DNA from: Thermalbibacter longus
Lineage (GTDB): Bacteria > Chloroflexota > Chloroflexia > Thermomicrobiales > Thermomicrobiaceae
Direction of reading: 5' to 3'
Assembly: GCF_023806485.1 (NCBI RefSeq)
Contig: NZ_JAMSLR010000004.1
Coordinates: 310,001 to 374,000, forward strand
Length of the DNA: 64,000 nucleotides
Part shown: in pieces, positions 31,335 to 40,969 of the stretch
Layout of the letters: the number at the start of each line of letters is the position of its first letter
Numbering within the stretch: position 1 is the first letter of the stretch
Translations under genes and position numbers: made by a program
Notes under the pieces: generated by a model
The model's input: only the letters and a program-made list of their open reading frames with translations
What the model was told of the DNA's origin: nothing
Database searches by the model: none

Positions 31335-32335
31335 CGTGGGCTCCTTGCCTCCGAGGCCGCGATGAAGGCTTCCACTTCGGGGAGCGTCGGCAAGCCGGCT
31401 CGGGCGCCGAGCGCGCGCACGGCCAGCGCGCCCATCGCGTTGGCGAACTGCCCCAGGCGCGCCGGCTCCCAGCGACGCAGCAGCCCGTAGACGATGCCGG
31501 CCGCGAAGGCATCACCAGCACCCGTGGTGTCGACCACCGGGACTTCGAAGGCGGGGACGGGAGTGATGTCACGGCGCGTCACAATGACGCATCCCTCAGC
31601 TCCCCGGCTAATCGCCGCCAGGCGAGTCACGTGGAGCGGCATGAGCGCCCGCAGACGCTCGATGGCCACGTCTAACTGGTCAGTTCCGGCCAGATAGCAC
31701 AGCTCGTCGTCGTTGCCGACGATGACGTCATGCTGAAGGGCCAAGCGGAGCCCCTGCTCCGGCTGCAGTTCGGTCAGGTAGACCAGCGGGCCGATCATCT
31801 GCGTGCGAGGTGCGACATGCGCCGGCAGGTCAACGAGGAATTGCCGCAGCTTCGGGTCGTCGACATCGACGACGACCAGGTCGTGCTGAAAGAGCTCGTC
31901 GATCGGCAGCGGGTCACCGAGCTGGAGCCGGGCACCTTGCTCCCACAGGATGGTGCGGTCGGTTCCGTCCTCGCCGGGAGCGACCAGGATAAAGCAGGCG
32001 TCGGTGGGGATGCCCTGTTTGACCCGCACATGGCGGACGTCGCAGCCCTCTGCTGCCAAATCCTGGAGCAGGATCTGCCCCTCGGCGTCGTCGCCGACGG
32101 CGGCTGCTAGCGTGACGGAGACACCGAGCCTGCAGAGCGCGGCGCAGAGGTTGCTCGTGGTGCCGCCGGATTGCTCCTCGCGGTGGGTGACGATAGCGTA
32201 GGAGCCAGGCCGCGGGCTACGGTCTAGAACCAGGAAGCGGTCCCAGGATGCCAGGCCGATGGCGGCGACGCGATCGGTTCGATTTGACGACCTCGTGGGT
32301 TCCATGCCGCCCTGCCATGGCGAGACCAGGCTCAC
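31331..32335 (-). CDS. PfkB-family sugar kinase
   Basis: A 334-residue ribokinase-type kinase. GGTTSNLCAALCRLGVSVTLAAAVGDDAEG is the N-terminal signature region (only its pattern is quoted in part: GG-x4-N-x2-A-x2-LG), and VVDTTGAGDAFAAGI is the C-terminal PfkB signature with the catalytic Asp. The start GTG 32335 overlaps the ispG stop by four bases (GTGA); ATG 32305 is the alternative. Substrate unknown: ribokinase-like, adenosine kinase-like or fructokinase-like specificities are all possible. Coupled to ispG upstream and queG downstream. Confidence 0.82.
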   Translation of the reverse strand: MSLVSPWQGGMEPTRSSNRTDRVAAIGLASWDRFLVLDRSPRPGSYAIVTHREEQSGGTTSNLCAALCRLGVSVTLAAAVGDDAEGQILLQDLAAEGCDVRHVRVKQGIPTDACFILVAPGEDGTDRTILWEQGARLQLGDPLPIDELFQHDLVVVDVDDPKLRQFLVDLPAHVAPRTQMIGPLVYLTELQPEQGLRLALQHDVIVGNDDELCYLAGTDQLDVAIERLRALMPLHVTRLAAISRGAEGCVIVTRRDITPVPAFEVPVVDTTGAGDAFAAGIVYGLLRRWEPARLGQFANAMGALAVRALGARAGLPTLPEVEAFIAASEARSPR

Positions 32336-33501
32336 GCGTCAACGACCGGCACCGAGATCCGGCGATGACCCGTTTCGACTGCCGGCACACCTGCCGCCCG
32401 CTCCGCGAGGACGAGCTGGATCTCTTCCTTGAGCGCTGGGACGATCTCCTGCTCTTCGACCTTTCGCACAATCTTGCCTTTGCGGAAGATGACGCCCTTG
32501 CCGCGGCCGGCAGCGACGCCGACATCCGAGTCGCGGGCCTCTCCCGGTCCGTTGACGACACAGCCCATCACCGCGACCTTGATCGGCTCCTTGATCGTCT
32601 TCAGGTACTCGTCGATCTCGTTGGCCAGCTTGAAGAGATCGACCTCGACGCGGCCGCAGGTGGGGCAGGCGACGAGAGTGGCTCCGTGCTGCCGCAGGTC
32701 GAGGCTCTTGAGGATCTCGTAGGCGACGTACACCTCCTCGACAGGATCGGTCGCCAGCGACACGCGAATCGTGTCCCCTATCCCCTCAGCGAGCAGTGTG
32801 CCGATACCGACCGCCGAGCGGATCGCTCCCGCCTTGGGGGTGCCCGCTTCGGTCACACCGAGATGGAGCGGGTAATCCACCAGACGGGCCATCCGCCGGT
32901 ATGCCTCGACCATCACCGGAACCTCGAATGCTTTGAGCGAGATGACGATGTCGCCGAAGTCCAGGTCTTCGAGGATTCGCACGTGTCCCAGCGCGGTGCG
33001 CACCATGTGCTCCGCAATGAGCTCGGTATGCGTGGCGTTCTGCGCTGCCATCTCGTCGACGAATTCACGGGTCATCGGTGGCAGCGAGCCGAAGTTGACA
33101 CCGATCCGGATCGGCACGCCCCGCTCTTTCGCCTTGCGTACCACCTCGCGAACATCCTCGGGCTTGCGGATGTTGCCGGGGTTGAGGCGAAGCTTGTGGA
33201 TCCCTGCGTCCAACGCCTTCAGTGCCAGGGTGTGCTCGAAGTGGATATCCGCCACCAGTGGCACGGGCGAATACGGGACGATCTCCGGTAGCGCTGCCGC
33301 CGCCACCCGATCCGGCACGGCGAGCCGGACGATCTCGCAGCCGGCGTCGGCAAGCTCGTGGATCTGTCGAAGCGTCGCCTCGGGATCGCGCGTATCGGCC
33401 GTCGTCATCGACTGGACGACGATAGGTGCGTCCCCGCCAATCTGCACATTGCCGACCCAAACCGGTCGAGACTTCCTTCGCTGGTATGCCATCGCGCGCA
33501 T
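32332..33501 (-). CDS. ispG: 4-hydroxy-3-methylbut-2-enyl diphosphate synthase
   Basis: A 389-residue Fe-S enzyme of the MEP isoprenoid pathway. APIVVQSMTTADTRD at the N-terminus, HKLRLNPGNI in the barrel, and the cluster domain with VACPTCGRVEVD and VMGCVVNGPGEA (three Cys plus Glu ligands) are diagnostic. Length is normal for the short bacterial form. The gene follows rseP on the same strand after 116 bases and overlaps the next gene by four bases. In many bacteria dxr, rseP and ispG are adjacent; dxr is not present here. Confidence 0.95.
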   Translation of the reverse strand: MRAMAYQRRKSRPVWVGNVQIGGDAPIVVQSMTTADTRDPEATLRQIHELADAGCEIVRLAVPDRVAAAALPEIVPYSPVPLVADIHFEHTLALKALDAGIHKLRLNPGNIRKPEDVREVVRKAKERGVPIRIGVNFGSLPPMTREFVDEMAAQNATHTELIAEHMVRTALGHVRILEDLDFGDIVISLKAFEVPVMVEAYRRMARLVDYPLHLGVTEAGTPKAGAIRSAVGIGTLLAEGIGDTIRVSLATDPVEEVYVAYEILKSLDLRQHGATLVACPTCGRVEVDLFKLANEIDEYLKTIKEPIKVAVMGCVVNGPGEARDSDVGVAAGRGKGVIFRKGKIVRKVEEQEIVPALKEEIQLVLAERAAGVPAVETGHRRISVPVVDA

Positions 33502-33617
33502 GTCCTCCCAAACAGGTTACGCCGGAGTAAGTTTGCCCTGACCAGGAACGGCTGTCGAGTCGGGCTACTGTGTTTTCTCACCAGGGTGGTAGAGAAATAG
33601 GCGCCGCCTGGCAGGCA

Positions 33618-34943
33618 TCAGCGGATGAGAGGCTCACCGCTGATCAGGCGCCCGATGTCGACGAACGCGATCACGAACATGAAGGTGAGGAGAAGAACGA
33701 ATCCGATAAGGTGCACCAGCCCTTCCTTCTCCGGCGCAATACGTCGACCGCGGATAGCTTCGATCAAGACGAAGAGCAAGCGGCCGCCGTCGAGCGCCGG
33801 GAAGGGGATCAGGTTGAGCACAGCCAGGTTCAAGGAAAGCAGGACGGTCAGGTTGACGAGCGTGATCCAGATCGGCTCCGGGCTGATCGCCAGAATCTCG
33901 GACGTGAGCTGTCCCATGCCGATTGGCCCGGCAATGCCGCTGAGCGAGGCCTCGCCGCGCAGGAGCATCCCGAGCGCTTGGAACATCATGAGCAGCGTGG
34001 CGAAGGTCTGCTCGACACCGCGGAGCGGTACTTCCCACCACGGTACCGGCCGCGAGAAGATGTCTTGCCGGATGAGCAACCCGGCGTGGATCTGGCTCTC
34101 GGCCGGAACCTCGGCCGGTACCGCCATCTCCACAGTCATCTCCTGGCCATCGCGCACGATAGTTACCGGCACAGTCGTTCCGGCATAGTGCTCGAGCGCG
34201 AGCCAGTAGATCGCCGCGTCCTCGATCTGATAGTCGCCGACCCGGCGCAGCTCGTCCCCTGGCTCGAGACCGGCTGCCTGGGCGGGCGAGAGGGCCTCGA
34301 CCTCCGCTACGCTGATCCGGGCTCGGGCCGCCTCGGTGACCCTGATCCCGGTGCGTCCCTGCCCCGGCGGCGGATCCCTTCGTGGCACGACCACCGTCTC
34401 GATCGTTTGCCCCGCTCGGAGCAAGGTAACCGGCATCGGGCGGCCGGCGTGCTGGTCGGTGATTTCGAGCAGTTGCTCCACCGATTCGACCTGCCGGCCA
34501 GCGACTTCGACGAACCGGTCGCCAGGCTGCCAGCCAGCTTCGGCGGCAGGTGAGTCGGGAGCGACTTCGGCGACATAGACCCGCAGCTCCGGCTTGCCCT
34601 GGGCTGCCACTAGGACCATCATCAGCACCATCGCGAGCAGGAGATTCATGAACGCGCCGGCGGCGAAGAATACGGCACGTTGGGGACGAGATTTCGTCTG
34701 CAGGCTCCCAGGCTCGAGGCTACGGCTATCCTCGCCGACAACGCGCACGAAGCCGCCGATCGGGATCAAATTGATCGAGTAGAGAACATCCCCCCGCCTG
34801 ATACCGATGACTCGCGGCGGCAGGCCGATGCCGAACTCGAGAACCTTGATTCCGAACAAACGGGCGGCTAGGAAGTGGCCCAGCTCATGTACCAGGATGA
34901 GGATGGCCAGGATCGGGATAATGTAGAGCGCGGTTGCTGTCAC
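33618..34943 (-). CDS. rseP: RIP metalloprotease RseP (site-2 protease)
   Basis: A 441-residue intramembrane zinc protease. The first membrane helix carries HELGH (residues 19-23), two periplasmic PDZ-like domains lie roughly between residues 115 and 300 (GDRFVEVAGRQVESVEQLLE and GDELRRVGDYQIED), and the C-terminal helices include NLAVLNLIPFPALDGGRLLFVL with the zinc-binding Asp motif. It probably cleaves anti-sigma factors; the single-pass anti-sigma factor at 40970-42562 is a candidate substrate type, though this is inference. A strong promoter lies at 34998-35026. Confidence 0.93.
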   Translation of the reverse strand: MTATALYIIPILAILILVHELGHFLAARLFGIKVLEFGIGLPPRVIGIRRGDVLYSINLIPIGGFVRVVGEDSRSLEPGSLQTKSRPQRAVFFAAGAFMNLLLAMVLMMVLVAAQGKPELRVYVAEVAPDSPAAEAGWQPGDRFVEVAGRQVESVEQLLEITDQHAGRPMPVTLLRAGQTIETVVVPRRDPPPGQGRTGIRVTEAARARISVAEVEALSPAQAAGLEPGDELRRVGDYQIEDAAIYWLALEHYAGTTVPVTIVRDGQEMTVEMAVPAEVPAESQIHAGLLIRQDIFSRPVPWWEVPLRGVEQTFATLLMMFQALGMLLRGEASLSGIAGPIGMGQLTSEILAISPEPIWITLVNLTVLLSLNLAVLNLIPFPALDGGRLLFVLIEAIRGRRIAPEKEGLVHLIGFVLLLTFMFVIAFVDIGRLISGEPLIR

Positions 34944-34997
34944 CGGTTCGCCTCGAAGTCCTCCTTGTTCGCCACCGGCCTCGGCAGCGGTTCCCTA

Positions 34998-35026
34998 ACT
35001 GTAGCGAGCTGGTTAAGACACGTCAA
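34998..35026 (-). promoter_or_regulatory. rseP promoter
   Basis: On the minus strand TTGACG (35026-35021), 17 bases, TACAGT (35003-34998). Transcription would start about 45 bases before the rseP start. Confidence 0.72.
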
Positions 35027-35051
35027 TGTCGACAGTACAATTCGGTGGCTC

Positions 35052-35080
35052 TTGCCACTAGCTGGGGCATGCCGGACAAT
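35052..35080 (+). promoter_or_regulatory. Possible ald promoter
   Basis: TTGCCA (35052-35057), 17 bases, GACAAT (35075-35080), about 80 bases upstream of the ald start; match is moderate. Confidence 0.4.
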
Positions 35081-35167
35081 AACTCCCGGTGTGCCGAGTG
35101 AGGCGTATGGACAGCCTCCCGGGTTCCGATTATTATGTGCGTGTCGTACGATAGAGGAGTGACCGGC

Positions 35168-36280
35168 ATGATTGTCGGAGTGCCGAAAGAGGTCAAGGAC
35201 GCAGAGAACCGCGTGTCCACCACGCCGCATGGCGTTCGAGAGTACGTGCGGCACGGGCACCAGGTGCTCGTCGAATCGGGGGCGGGCGCGGGCAGCGGCT
35301 TCACGGATGACGAGTACCGCGCCGCCGGGGCGACTATTGTTGAATCAGCCGCGGATGTATGGTCGCAGGCCGATATGGTCGTAAAAGTGAAGGAGCCGAT
35401 CGAGCCTGAGTACCCTCTGCTGCGACCCGGCTTGATCCTGTACACCTATCTGCATCTGGCAGCGGATGAAACGTTGACCCGCATCCTGATGGAGAAGGAG
35501 GTGACTGCGATCGCCTATGAGACGGTGCAGCTCGCCGACGGTTCCTTGCCGCTGCTGGCTCCGATGAGCGAAGTCGCCGGCCGGCTGGCGGTCCAGGTCG
35601 GGGCCTTCTATTTGATGAGATCCAACGGTGGGCGCGGTGTCTTGCTCGGTGGTGTCGCCGGCGTGCTACCGGCGAACGTGGCCGTGCTGGGTGGTGGAAT
35701 CGTCGGAACGAACGCGGCTCAGATGGCGCTCGGACTGGGAGCGAACGTGACACTGCTCGACATCAATGTGGATCGCTTGCGCTATCTCGATCACGTGCTC
35801 CATGGTCGCTTCCACACCTTGATGTCGAATCAACAGAACATCGCTGATGTCGTTTGCCAGGCGGATCTGGTGATCGGCGGGGTACTGATTCCGGGTGCCC
35901 GTGCACCGAAGCTGGTGACGCGCCAGATGGTCGCAGCGATGCGGCCGGGGGCGGTGGTGGTAGACGTCTCGATCGACCAGGGGGGGTGTATCGAGACCGC
36001 CCGTCCGACGACGCACAGTGACCCGGTCTATGCAGAGCACGGAGTGATCCACTACTGCGTCACCAATATGCCGGGCGCGGTGCCGCGTACGAGCACCTTC
36101 GCGCTGAGCAACGCGACGCTGCCCTACGGGCTGAAGCTGGCGGATCTGGGCTTCGTTGAGGCAGTCCGTCGTGATCCGGCGCTTGCCAAGGGGGTCAACG
36201 TTTTCCGTGGCCAGATCACGCACCCGTCGGTCGCCGAGGCATTTGGTATTTCGTACGCACCGCTTGACGAAATGCTCTAG
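35168..36280 (+). CDS. ald: Alanine dehydrogenase
   Basis: A 370-residue NAD-dependent enzyme interconverting alanine and pyruvate plus ammonia. [20 protein letters not shown] is the family N-terminus with the substrate Arg; VVKVKEP holds the substrate Lys; [22 protein letters not shown] is the NAD-binding Rossmann loop; [16 protein letters not shown] is the family C-terminal signature. ATG 35168 has GAGGAG eight bases upstream. It stands alone. Pyridine nucleotide transhydrogenase alpha subunits share the fold but lack this substrate set. Confidence 0.94.
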   Translation: MIVGVPKEVKDAENRVSTTPHGVREYVRHGHQVLVESGAGAGSGFTDDEYRAAGATIVESAADVWSQADMVVKVKEPIEPEYPLLRPGLILYTYLHLAADETLTRILMEKEVTAIAYETVQLADGSLPLLAPMSEVAGRLAVQVGAFYLMRSNGGRGVLLGGVAGVLPANVAVLGGGIVGTNAAQMALGLGANVTLLDINVDRLRYLDHVLHGRFHTLMSNQQNIADVVCQADLVIGGVLIPGARAPKLVTRQMVAAMRPGAVVVDVSIDQGGCIETARPTTHSDPVYAEHGVIHYCVTNMPGAVPRTSTFALSNATLPYGLKLADLGFVEAVRRDPALAKGVNVFRGQITHPSVAEAFGISYAPLDEML

Positions 36281-36455
36281 AATGTGGGAAGATCGAGAGT
36301 CTGGGCAGTGGCTTGGTCTGCTGCATGATCGTAATAGTTCGCATGTTCGGAACCGGTTGTGGCTATTTTGGGTGAGGCGAGGTTGCCCGATGATCGATTT
36401 TGCTCAGGAGAAGGAAGGGTGCGGTCGACCGTAGGGGGGTAGCTGGAGGGGACGG

Positions 36456-37400
36456 ATGCGAGAGCACATCGACACATTCCTGGTCTCGGTCGGTAAGGAG
36501 CGTGGCCTGTCTGCCAACACGGTTGCTGCCTACCGCAACGACCTCGAGCAGTTCGCTACGTTCCTCGGAAGCGCGTACGGCCTGGGTTCCTGGGCTGACC
36601 TCTCGCCAGCGGAGCTGGGCGACTTCATTGCTTACCTGCGCCAGCGGCAGTATGCCGAGACGACAGTCGCCCGCAAGCTGGCAGCGGTGAAGTCTTTCTG
36701 CCAGTTCCTCAAGGAGCAGGGCATTCTGGCGATCAACCCGGCTGATCGGCTGCCGTCGCCGAAGGTCGGGCGCTTTACCCCGCGAGCCATCACCCCTGAG
36801 GAAGTCACGGCGCTGATCACCGCGGCTTCCAGCGATCCCTCGCCAGAGGGGTTGCGCGATCGGGCGATGCTCGTTACGCTCTACGCGACAGGGATGCGGG
36901 TCAGCGAGCTGACCGCGCTCGATGTCAAAGATGTGGATCTGGAGCGGGGACTGGTCCGCGTAAACCGGAACCCGGAGCGACCGCGGTGGGTTCCACTCAA
37001 CCCGGAGGCCATCGCGACCTTGCAGGAGTATCTGCAGACAGGTCGACCGCTTCTCGTGCAGCGGCCGGATGAGCCGGCGCTCTTCCTGAATCACCGCGGT
37101 AGCCGCTTGACGCGGCAGGGATTCTGGCTGATCCTCAAGCAGTACGCGGATCAGGCCGGTGTCCCAGAGGTAACGCCGCACACGCTGCGCCACTCCTTCG
37201 CGCTGCACGCGCTCAGCCAGGGATGCGAACTGCGCGAGCTACAGCGTATCCTCGGGCACGTCAGCCCGGCGACGACGCTGGTGTACCAGCAGTTGCTCCA
37301 GCAAGCAGCCACCAGCCCAGATGGTCACCTGTCGACCGGTTCCGCCTCGACCTACACCGAGGCGGTATCACAGGGCGTGACTGTCGTCCCTCACGAGTAG
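36456..37400 (+). CDS. xerD: Tyrosine recombinase XerC/XerD
   Basis: A 314-residue site-specific recombinase resolving chromosome dimers at dif. The N-terminal SAM-like core-binding domain (about residues 1-85, VGKERGLSANTVAAYRNDLEQF) is followed by the catalytic domain: ATGMRVSEL (first Arg), TPHTLRHSFALHAL (His-x-x-Arg), LGHVSPATTLVYQQL (His and nucleophilic Tyr). ATG 36456 has GGAGGGG upstream. XerC versus XerD cannot be told with certainty; a single Xer may serve. It is followed by a 13-bp hairpin and glyS. Confidence 0.88.
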   Translation: MREHIDTFLVSVGKERGLSANTVAAYRNDLEQFATFLGSAYGLGSWADLSPAELGDFIAYLRQRQYAETTVARKLAAVKSFCQFLKEQGILAINPADRLPSPKVGRFTPRAITPEEVTALITAASSDPSPEGLRDRAMLVTLYATGMRVSELTALDVKDVDLERGLVRVNRNPERPRWVPLNPEAIATLQEYLQTGRPLLVQRPDEPALFLNHRGSRLTRQGFWLILKQYADQAGVPEVTPHTLRHSFALHALSQGCELRELQRILGHVSPATTLVYQQLLQQAATSPDGHLSTGSASTYTEAVSQGVTVVPHE

Positions 37401-37433
37401 CTCGACACCTGTATCATCTTGCTGAGAGCGTCT

Positions 37434-37469
37434 GTTCCGCCCCTCGTGCCGGACGCCGAGGGGCGGAAC
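37434..37469 (+). terminator. 13-bp inverted repeat between xerD and glyS
   Basis: GTTCCGCCCCTCG (37434-37446) pairs perfectly with CGAGGGGCGGAAC (37457-37469). No U-tract. TATCAT (37412-37417) just upstream could be a -10, in which case the hairpin would lie in the glyS leader; otherwise it ends xerD. Confidence 0.45.
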
Positions 37470-37508
37470 GGTGATGCGAACGAACGCGCGCGACGGGAGA
37501 GCGCCTCG

Positions 37509-38915
37509 ATGAATGCAGGTCAGCCGGCAACCGTGAGTCTCGATACGATCGCCTCACTGGCGAAGCGCCGTGGGTTCGTCTTTCCTGGTAGCGAGATCTA
37601 CGGAGGATTGGCGAACACCTGGGATTTCGGCCCGCTCGGCGCCGAGGTGAAGCGCAACATCAAGAATGCCTGGTGGGAGTTCTTCATCCAGCGCCGGGAC
37701 GATATGGTAGGCCTGGACGGCGGCATTCTGCTGCATCCGCGCGTGTGGGAGGCGTCGGGGCACGTCGAGGAATTCCACGATCCCCTGGTGGACTGTCGCA
37801 ACTGCAAGAGCCGCTTCCGTGCCGATACCCTCCTCGAGGAGCGGTTGAAGATCTCGGTCGAAGGCCTGTCGCTGGAGGACATGAGCCGGGCGATTCAGGA
37901 GCACCAACTTGCCTGCCCGGTCTGTGGCAGGCGTGACTGGACACCAGTACGACAGTTCAACCTGATGTTTCGCACCTTCATCGGCCCGGTGGAGGAACAG
38001 AGCACCCGGGTCTACCTGAGGCCCGAGACGGCTCAGGCGATCTTCGTCGACTTCAAGCAGGTTCTGCAGACGAGCCGGGTGAAGATCCCGTTCGGGGTAG
38101 GGCAGATCGGGAAGGCGTTCCGGAACGAGATCACGCCGGGGAATTTCATCTTCCGGCTGCTCGAGTTCGAGCAGATGGAGATCGAGTACTTCATCCGGCC
38201 GGAATCCTGGCCCGAGACGTTCGAGCACTGGCTCGCTGAGATGGCCAGCTTCCTCAACTGGATCGGTCTCGGGGCCGACCGGATTCGCATGCGGGAGCAT
38301 GGTCCTGAGGAGCTGTCGCACTATTCCAGAAGAACGGTCGATTTCGAATACTCCTTCCCCTTCGGTTGGAAGGAGCTGTGCGGGCTTGCCTACCGCACCG
38401 ACTACGACCTGCGTCGGCACCAGGAGTTCAGCGGGGAGGATCTGACTTACTTCGACCAGGAGCGCAACGAGCGCTTCATCCCGCATGTGGTCGAGCCGAC
38501 CATGGGCGTGGAGCGGCTCTTTCTGGCCCTTCTCGTCGATGCCTACCACGAGGAACCTGCAGTCGACGTGAACGGCAAGCCGTATACGCGGGTCGTGCTT
38601 CGCTTTCATCCGCGGATTGCGCCCTACAAGGCGGCGGTGCTACCGCTCATGCGCAAGCCGGAGCTGGTGGAGCGCGCGCGCGATGTGGCAGCCATGCTCC
38701 GCCAGCACTTCATGGTCGACTACGATGAGACGCAGAGCATCGGCCGTCGCTACCGGCGTCAAGACGAGATCGGTACGCCGTACTGCATTACCATCGACTA
38801 CGAAACGCTCGAGGATCGTGCCGTCACGATTCGTGACCGGGATACCATGGAGCAGGTTCGGGTCCCGATAAGCCGGTTGGTCGAGGAACTGGGCCAGCGC
38901 CTGGCGGCTTCCTGA
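37509..38915 (+). CDS. glyS: Glycyl-tRNA synthetase (alpha2 type)
   Basis: A 468-residue class II synthetase of the eukaryotic/archaeal-like alpha2 form. [26 protein letters not shown] is the family N-terminal block (in part: [11 protein letters not shown]), a Cys4-like zinc pair CRNCK...CPVCGRRDW sits near residues 96-145, [13 protein letters not shown] is motif 2 region, and [14 protein letters not shown] is motif 3. The C-terminal anticodon-binding domain begins at about residue 360. ATG 37509 has GGGAGA eight bases upstream. No T-box is visible in the leader. Confidence 0.93.
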   Translation: MNAGQPATVSLDTIASLAKRRGFVFPGSEIYGGLANTWDFGPLGAEVKRNIKNAWWEFFIQRRDDMVGLDGGILLHPRVWEASGHVEEFHDPLVDCRNCKSRFRADTLLEERLKISVEGLSLEDMSRAIQEHQLACPVCGRRDWTPVRQFNLMFRTFIGPVEEQSTRVYLRPETAQAIFVDFKQVLQTSRVKIPFGVGQIGKAFRNEITPGNFIFRLLEFEQMEIEYFIRPESWPETFEHWLAEMASFLNWIGLGADRIRMREHGPEELSHYSRRTVDFEYSFPFGWKELCGLAYRTDYDLRRHQEFSGEDLTYFDQERNERFIPHVVEPTMGVERLFLALLVDAYHEEPAVDVNGKPYTRVVLRFHPRIAPYKAAVLPLMRKPELVERARDVAAMLRQHFMVDYDETQSIGRRYRRQDEIGTPYCITIDYETLEDRAVTIRDRDTMEQVRVPISRLVEELGQRLAAS

Positions 38916-38959
38916 AGGCACCGGGCCGGGGATCCTGCTTGCCATTGGGTGCAGGCAGG

Positions 38960-39820
38960 TTACACGTCGGCTTGGTCTCCGACCAGCCGGCGGTAGAGAG
39001 CATCGAGCTCCTCGTCAGAGAAGTAGTGGATGACGAGCCGGCCACCGTGCCTGCCTGGACGCAGTTCGACCCGGGTGCCGAGCGCGCGCTGGAGGTCTTC
39101 CTCCAGGCGCTGCACCTCGCCTGGCGGGGGGCGGCGCGGCGGTCGACGAGATGGCGCGCGCTGCCAGCGGCGAACCAGTTCTTCCGTCTGGCGGACGGTC
39201 AATCCTTGCTGGATCACGATTGCGAGCGCGGCGAGCTGGTCGGCTGCTTGACTGAGCCCAAGCAGTGCGCGGGCGTGGCCCTCAGTAATCTGCCCGGCCG
39301 AGAGCGCTTCTTGTACCGGTGCAGGAGCCTGGAGTAGACGGAGGGTGTTGGCGACGGCTGCGCGGCTCTTGCCGACGCGCTGCGCGATTTCGGCCTGTGT
39401 CAATCCGAACTCCTCGATGAGCTCGTGGTAGGCCTGGGCCTCTTCGATCGGGGTAAGGTCAGCGCGCTGCACGTTCTCGATCAGAGCGAGCTCGAGGGTA
39501 TCACGCGGGCTAGCGTCCCGTACGATAGCCGGGATAGTCCGTAGCCCAGCGAGCCGCGCGGCGCGCCAGCGCCGCTCGCCGGCGACGAGCTGGTAGGGGA
39601 CCTCACCGCTGGACCGGGCCACGACGACAGGCTGAATGACTCCGTGCGCGCGGATAGAGTCGGCGAGTTCGGCCAACCCCTGCTCGTCGATCCGCTGGCG
39701 GGGTTGGCGGGGATTCGGGCCGATGGAGTCGATATCGATCTCCTGAATGCCGTTCGAGCTGGCCGGCCCCTGGATCAGCGCATCGAGTCCTCGGCCTAGT
39801 CCACCTCGTCGCTGTGCCAT
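38960..39820 (-). CDS. parB: Chromosome partitioning protein ParB
   Basis: A 286-residue parS-binding CTP-switch protein. The N-terminal GLGRGLDALI is typical of chromosomal ParB; the ParB/Srx domain carries NPRQPR, VVARSSGEVPYQLVAGERRWRAA (in part: GERRWRAA) and ENVQRADLTPIEEA; the HTH reads LTQAEIAQRVGKSRAAVANTLRLL. A basic linker and a C-terminal dimerisation region follow. parA is not downstream in this window, and I see no canonical parS (TGTTTCACGTGAAACA) nearby, so the usual parAB pair may be split or parA lies elsewhere. Confidence 0.93.
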   Translation of the reverse strand: MAQRRGGLGRGLDALIQGPASSNGIQEIDIDSIGPNPRQPRQRIDEQGLAELADSIRAHGVIQPVVVARSSGEVPYQLVAGERRWRAARLAGLRTIPAIVRDASPRDTLELALIENVQRADLTPIEEAQAYHELIEEFGLTQAEIAQRVGKSRAAVANTLRLLQAPAPVQEALSAGQITEGHARALLGLSQAADQLAALAIVIQQGLTVRQTEELVRRWQRAPSRRPPRRPPPGEVQRLEEDLQRALGTRVELRPGRHGGRLVIHYFSDEELDALYRRLVGDQADV

Positions 39821-39946
39821 AGCGATCTGCCTGCCTCACCCAGTGGTCCACGCCCAGCCTGAGTCTAGCACGAGCGAGCCGGCTCAACGGCTATACTCCG
39901 ACGCGTGCCGGCCAACCCGGCTGCCAAAGTAGATGAGGACACGGCG

Positions 39947-40888
39947 ATGTACTGGATCGCGCAGCTCGTCGGGATCGCGCTGATCAGCGCAGTGCTCAGT
40001 GCCTGGGCTCGTGGGGCACGAACCGATCGTCTGCTTCGGTTGCTGCTCCTGGCGCTGCTCTGGACGATCGCGCTGGGGCTCGTCGTGGCTGGGTTGGGGA
40101 TCATGGTTGCTGGCGCGCGATTGCCGCTCGTCCTCGCTCAAGGGGCGGGCTATACCCTCACGATGACCGGCGTCGCGATGTTGCTTGCGCTGGTGGCGCC
40201 GGTGCGCCGGCTACTCGCGCGGTTTCTCCCTTTCGATGCGGAGTCGGTTCCCGACCAGGTCGGCCTCGCGGTCTTGCTGGCGCTGATCGCCGGGAACCTG
40301 GCGGGATTGATCTGGCTCGCGAGCGATCTGCGCGTGGCACCGGTGTCGGTGGTTCAACTCGTGGGACAGTCGGTCACGCTCGTCGCTGTTGCCGCGCTCG
40401 CGGTCGGATTGGGGATCGAGCGAACCTGGGGATCGACGGCCCGCCGGTTAGGGTTCACTCGCCTCACGTGGGTGCAGGCCGGGACCGCGCTCGGCTTCAC
40501 GGTGGCGCTGTTCGTCATTGCCGGCGCGGCGGGGGCGCTCACGCAGTGGTTACAGCCGGAGCTTGCTCGAGAGATCGAAGATCGGCTCGTGCAGATGACG
40601 CAGGATGTCTCTTCGGTGAGCGGAGCGCTTGCCGTGAGCATTGCGGCCGGGGTCGGGGAGGAGACGCTGTTCAGGGGCGCCATTCAACCGCGCTACGGTA
40701 TCCTCTTGACATCGGCGCTCTTCACCCTGGTGCACGTTCAGTACGGTCTCTCGATCATCACGGCGGGGGTCTTCGCCATCAGCTTGCTGCTCGGGCTCGA
40801 GCGCCGCTACCTGGGGACGACTGCCTGCATTCTGACGCACGCCACCTACAACGCCGTGGCGATTCTGCTCCAGAATCTCGCTCCCTAA
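39947..40888 (+). CDS. CPBP-family intramembrane metalloprotease (CAAX-like)
   Basis: A ~313-residue integral membrane protein with about eight hydrophobic helices. The three CPBP motifs appear in order: GEETLFRGAIQPR (Glu-Glu and Arg), FTLVHVQYG (His) and LTHATYNAVAI (His, Asn). ATG 39947 has GAGG eight bases upstream; a GTG at 39905 in the same frame lies right at the transcription start expected from TATACT (39892-39897) and could be a leaderless start. The family includes Rce1 and bacteriocin-immunity proteins; the substrate is unknown. It is divergent from parB and convergent with the anti-sigma gene. Confidence 0.85.
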   Translation: MYWIAQLVGIALISAVLSAWARGARTDRLLRLLLLALLWTIALGLVVAGLGIMVAGARLPLVLAQGAGYTLTMTGVAMLLALVAPVRRLLARFLPFDAESVPDQVGLAVLLALIAGNLAGLIWLASDLRVAPVSVVQLVGQSVTLVAVAALAVGLGIERTWGSTARRLGFTRLTWVQAGTALGFTVALFVIAGAAGALTQWLQPELAREIEDRLVQMTQDVSSVSGALAVSIAAGVGEETLFRGAIQPRYGILLTSALFTLVHVQYGLSIITAGVFAISLLLGLERRYLGTTACILTHATYNAVAILLQNLAP

Positions 40889-40969
40889 CGGGCTGGGCGA
40901 GCGCGGCGTGAGGGGTTTTGGACGCTGCGCAATAGGCCGGTTCGCTGGAGGCGGACGGAGAACTCGGGA

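Noticed and set aside
38960-39950. Replication origin region next to parB
   Set aside because: No parA, dnaA, gidB or rnpA, no parS palindrome and no DnaA-box cluster is visible; parB alone does not show an origin.
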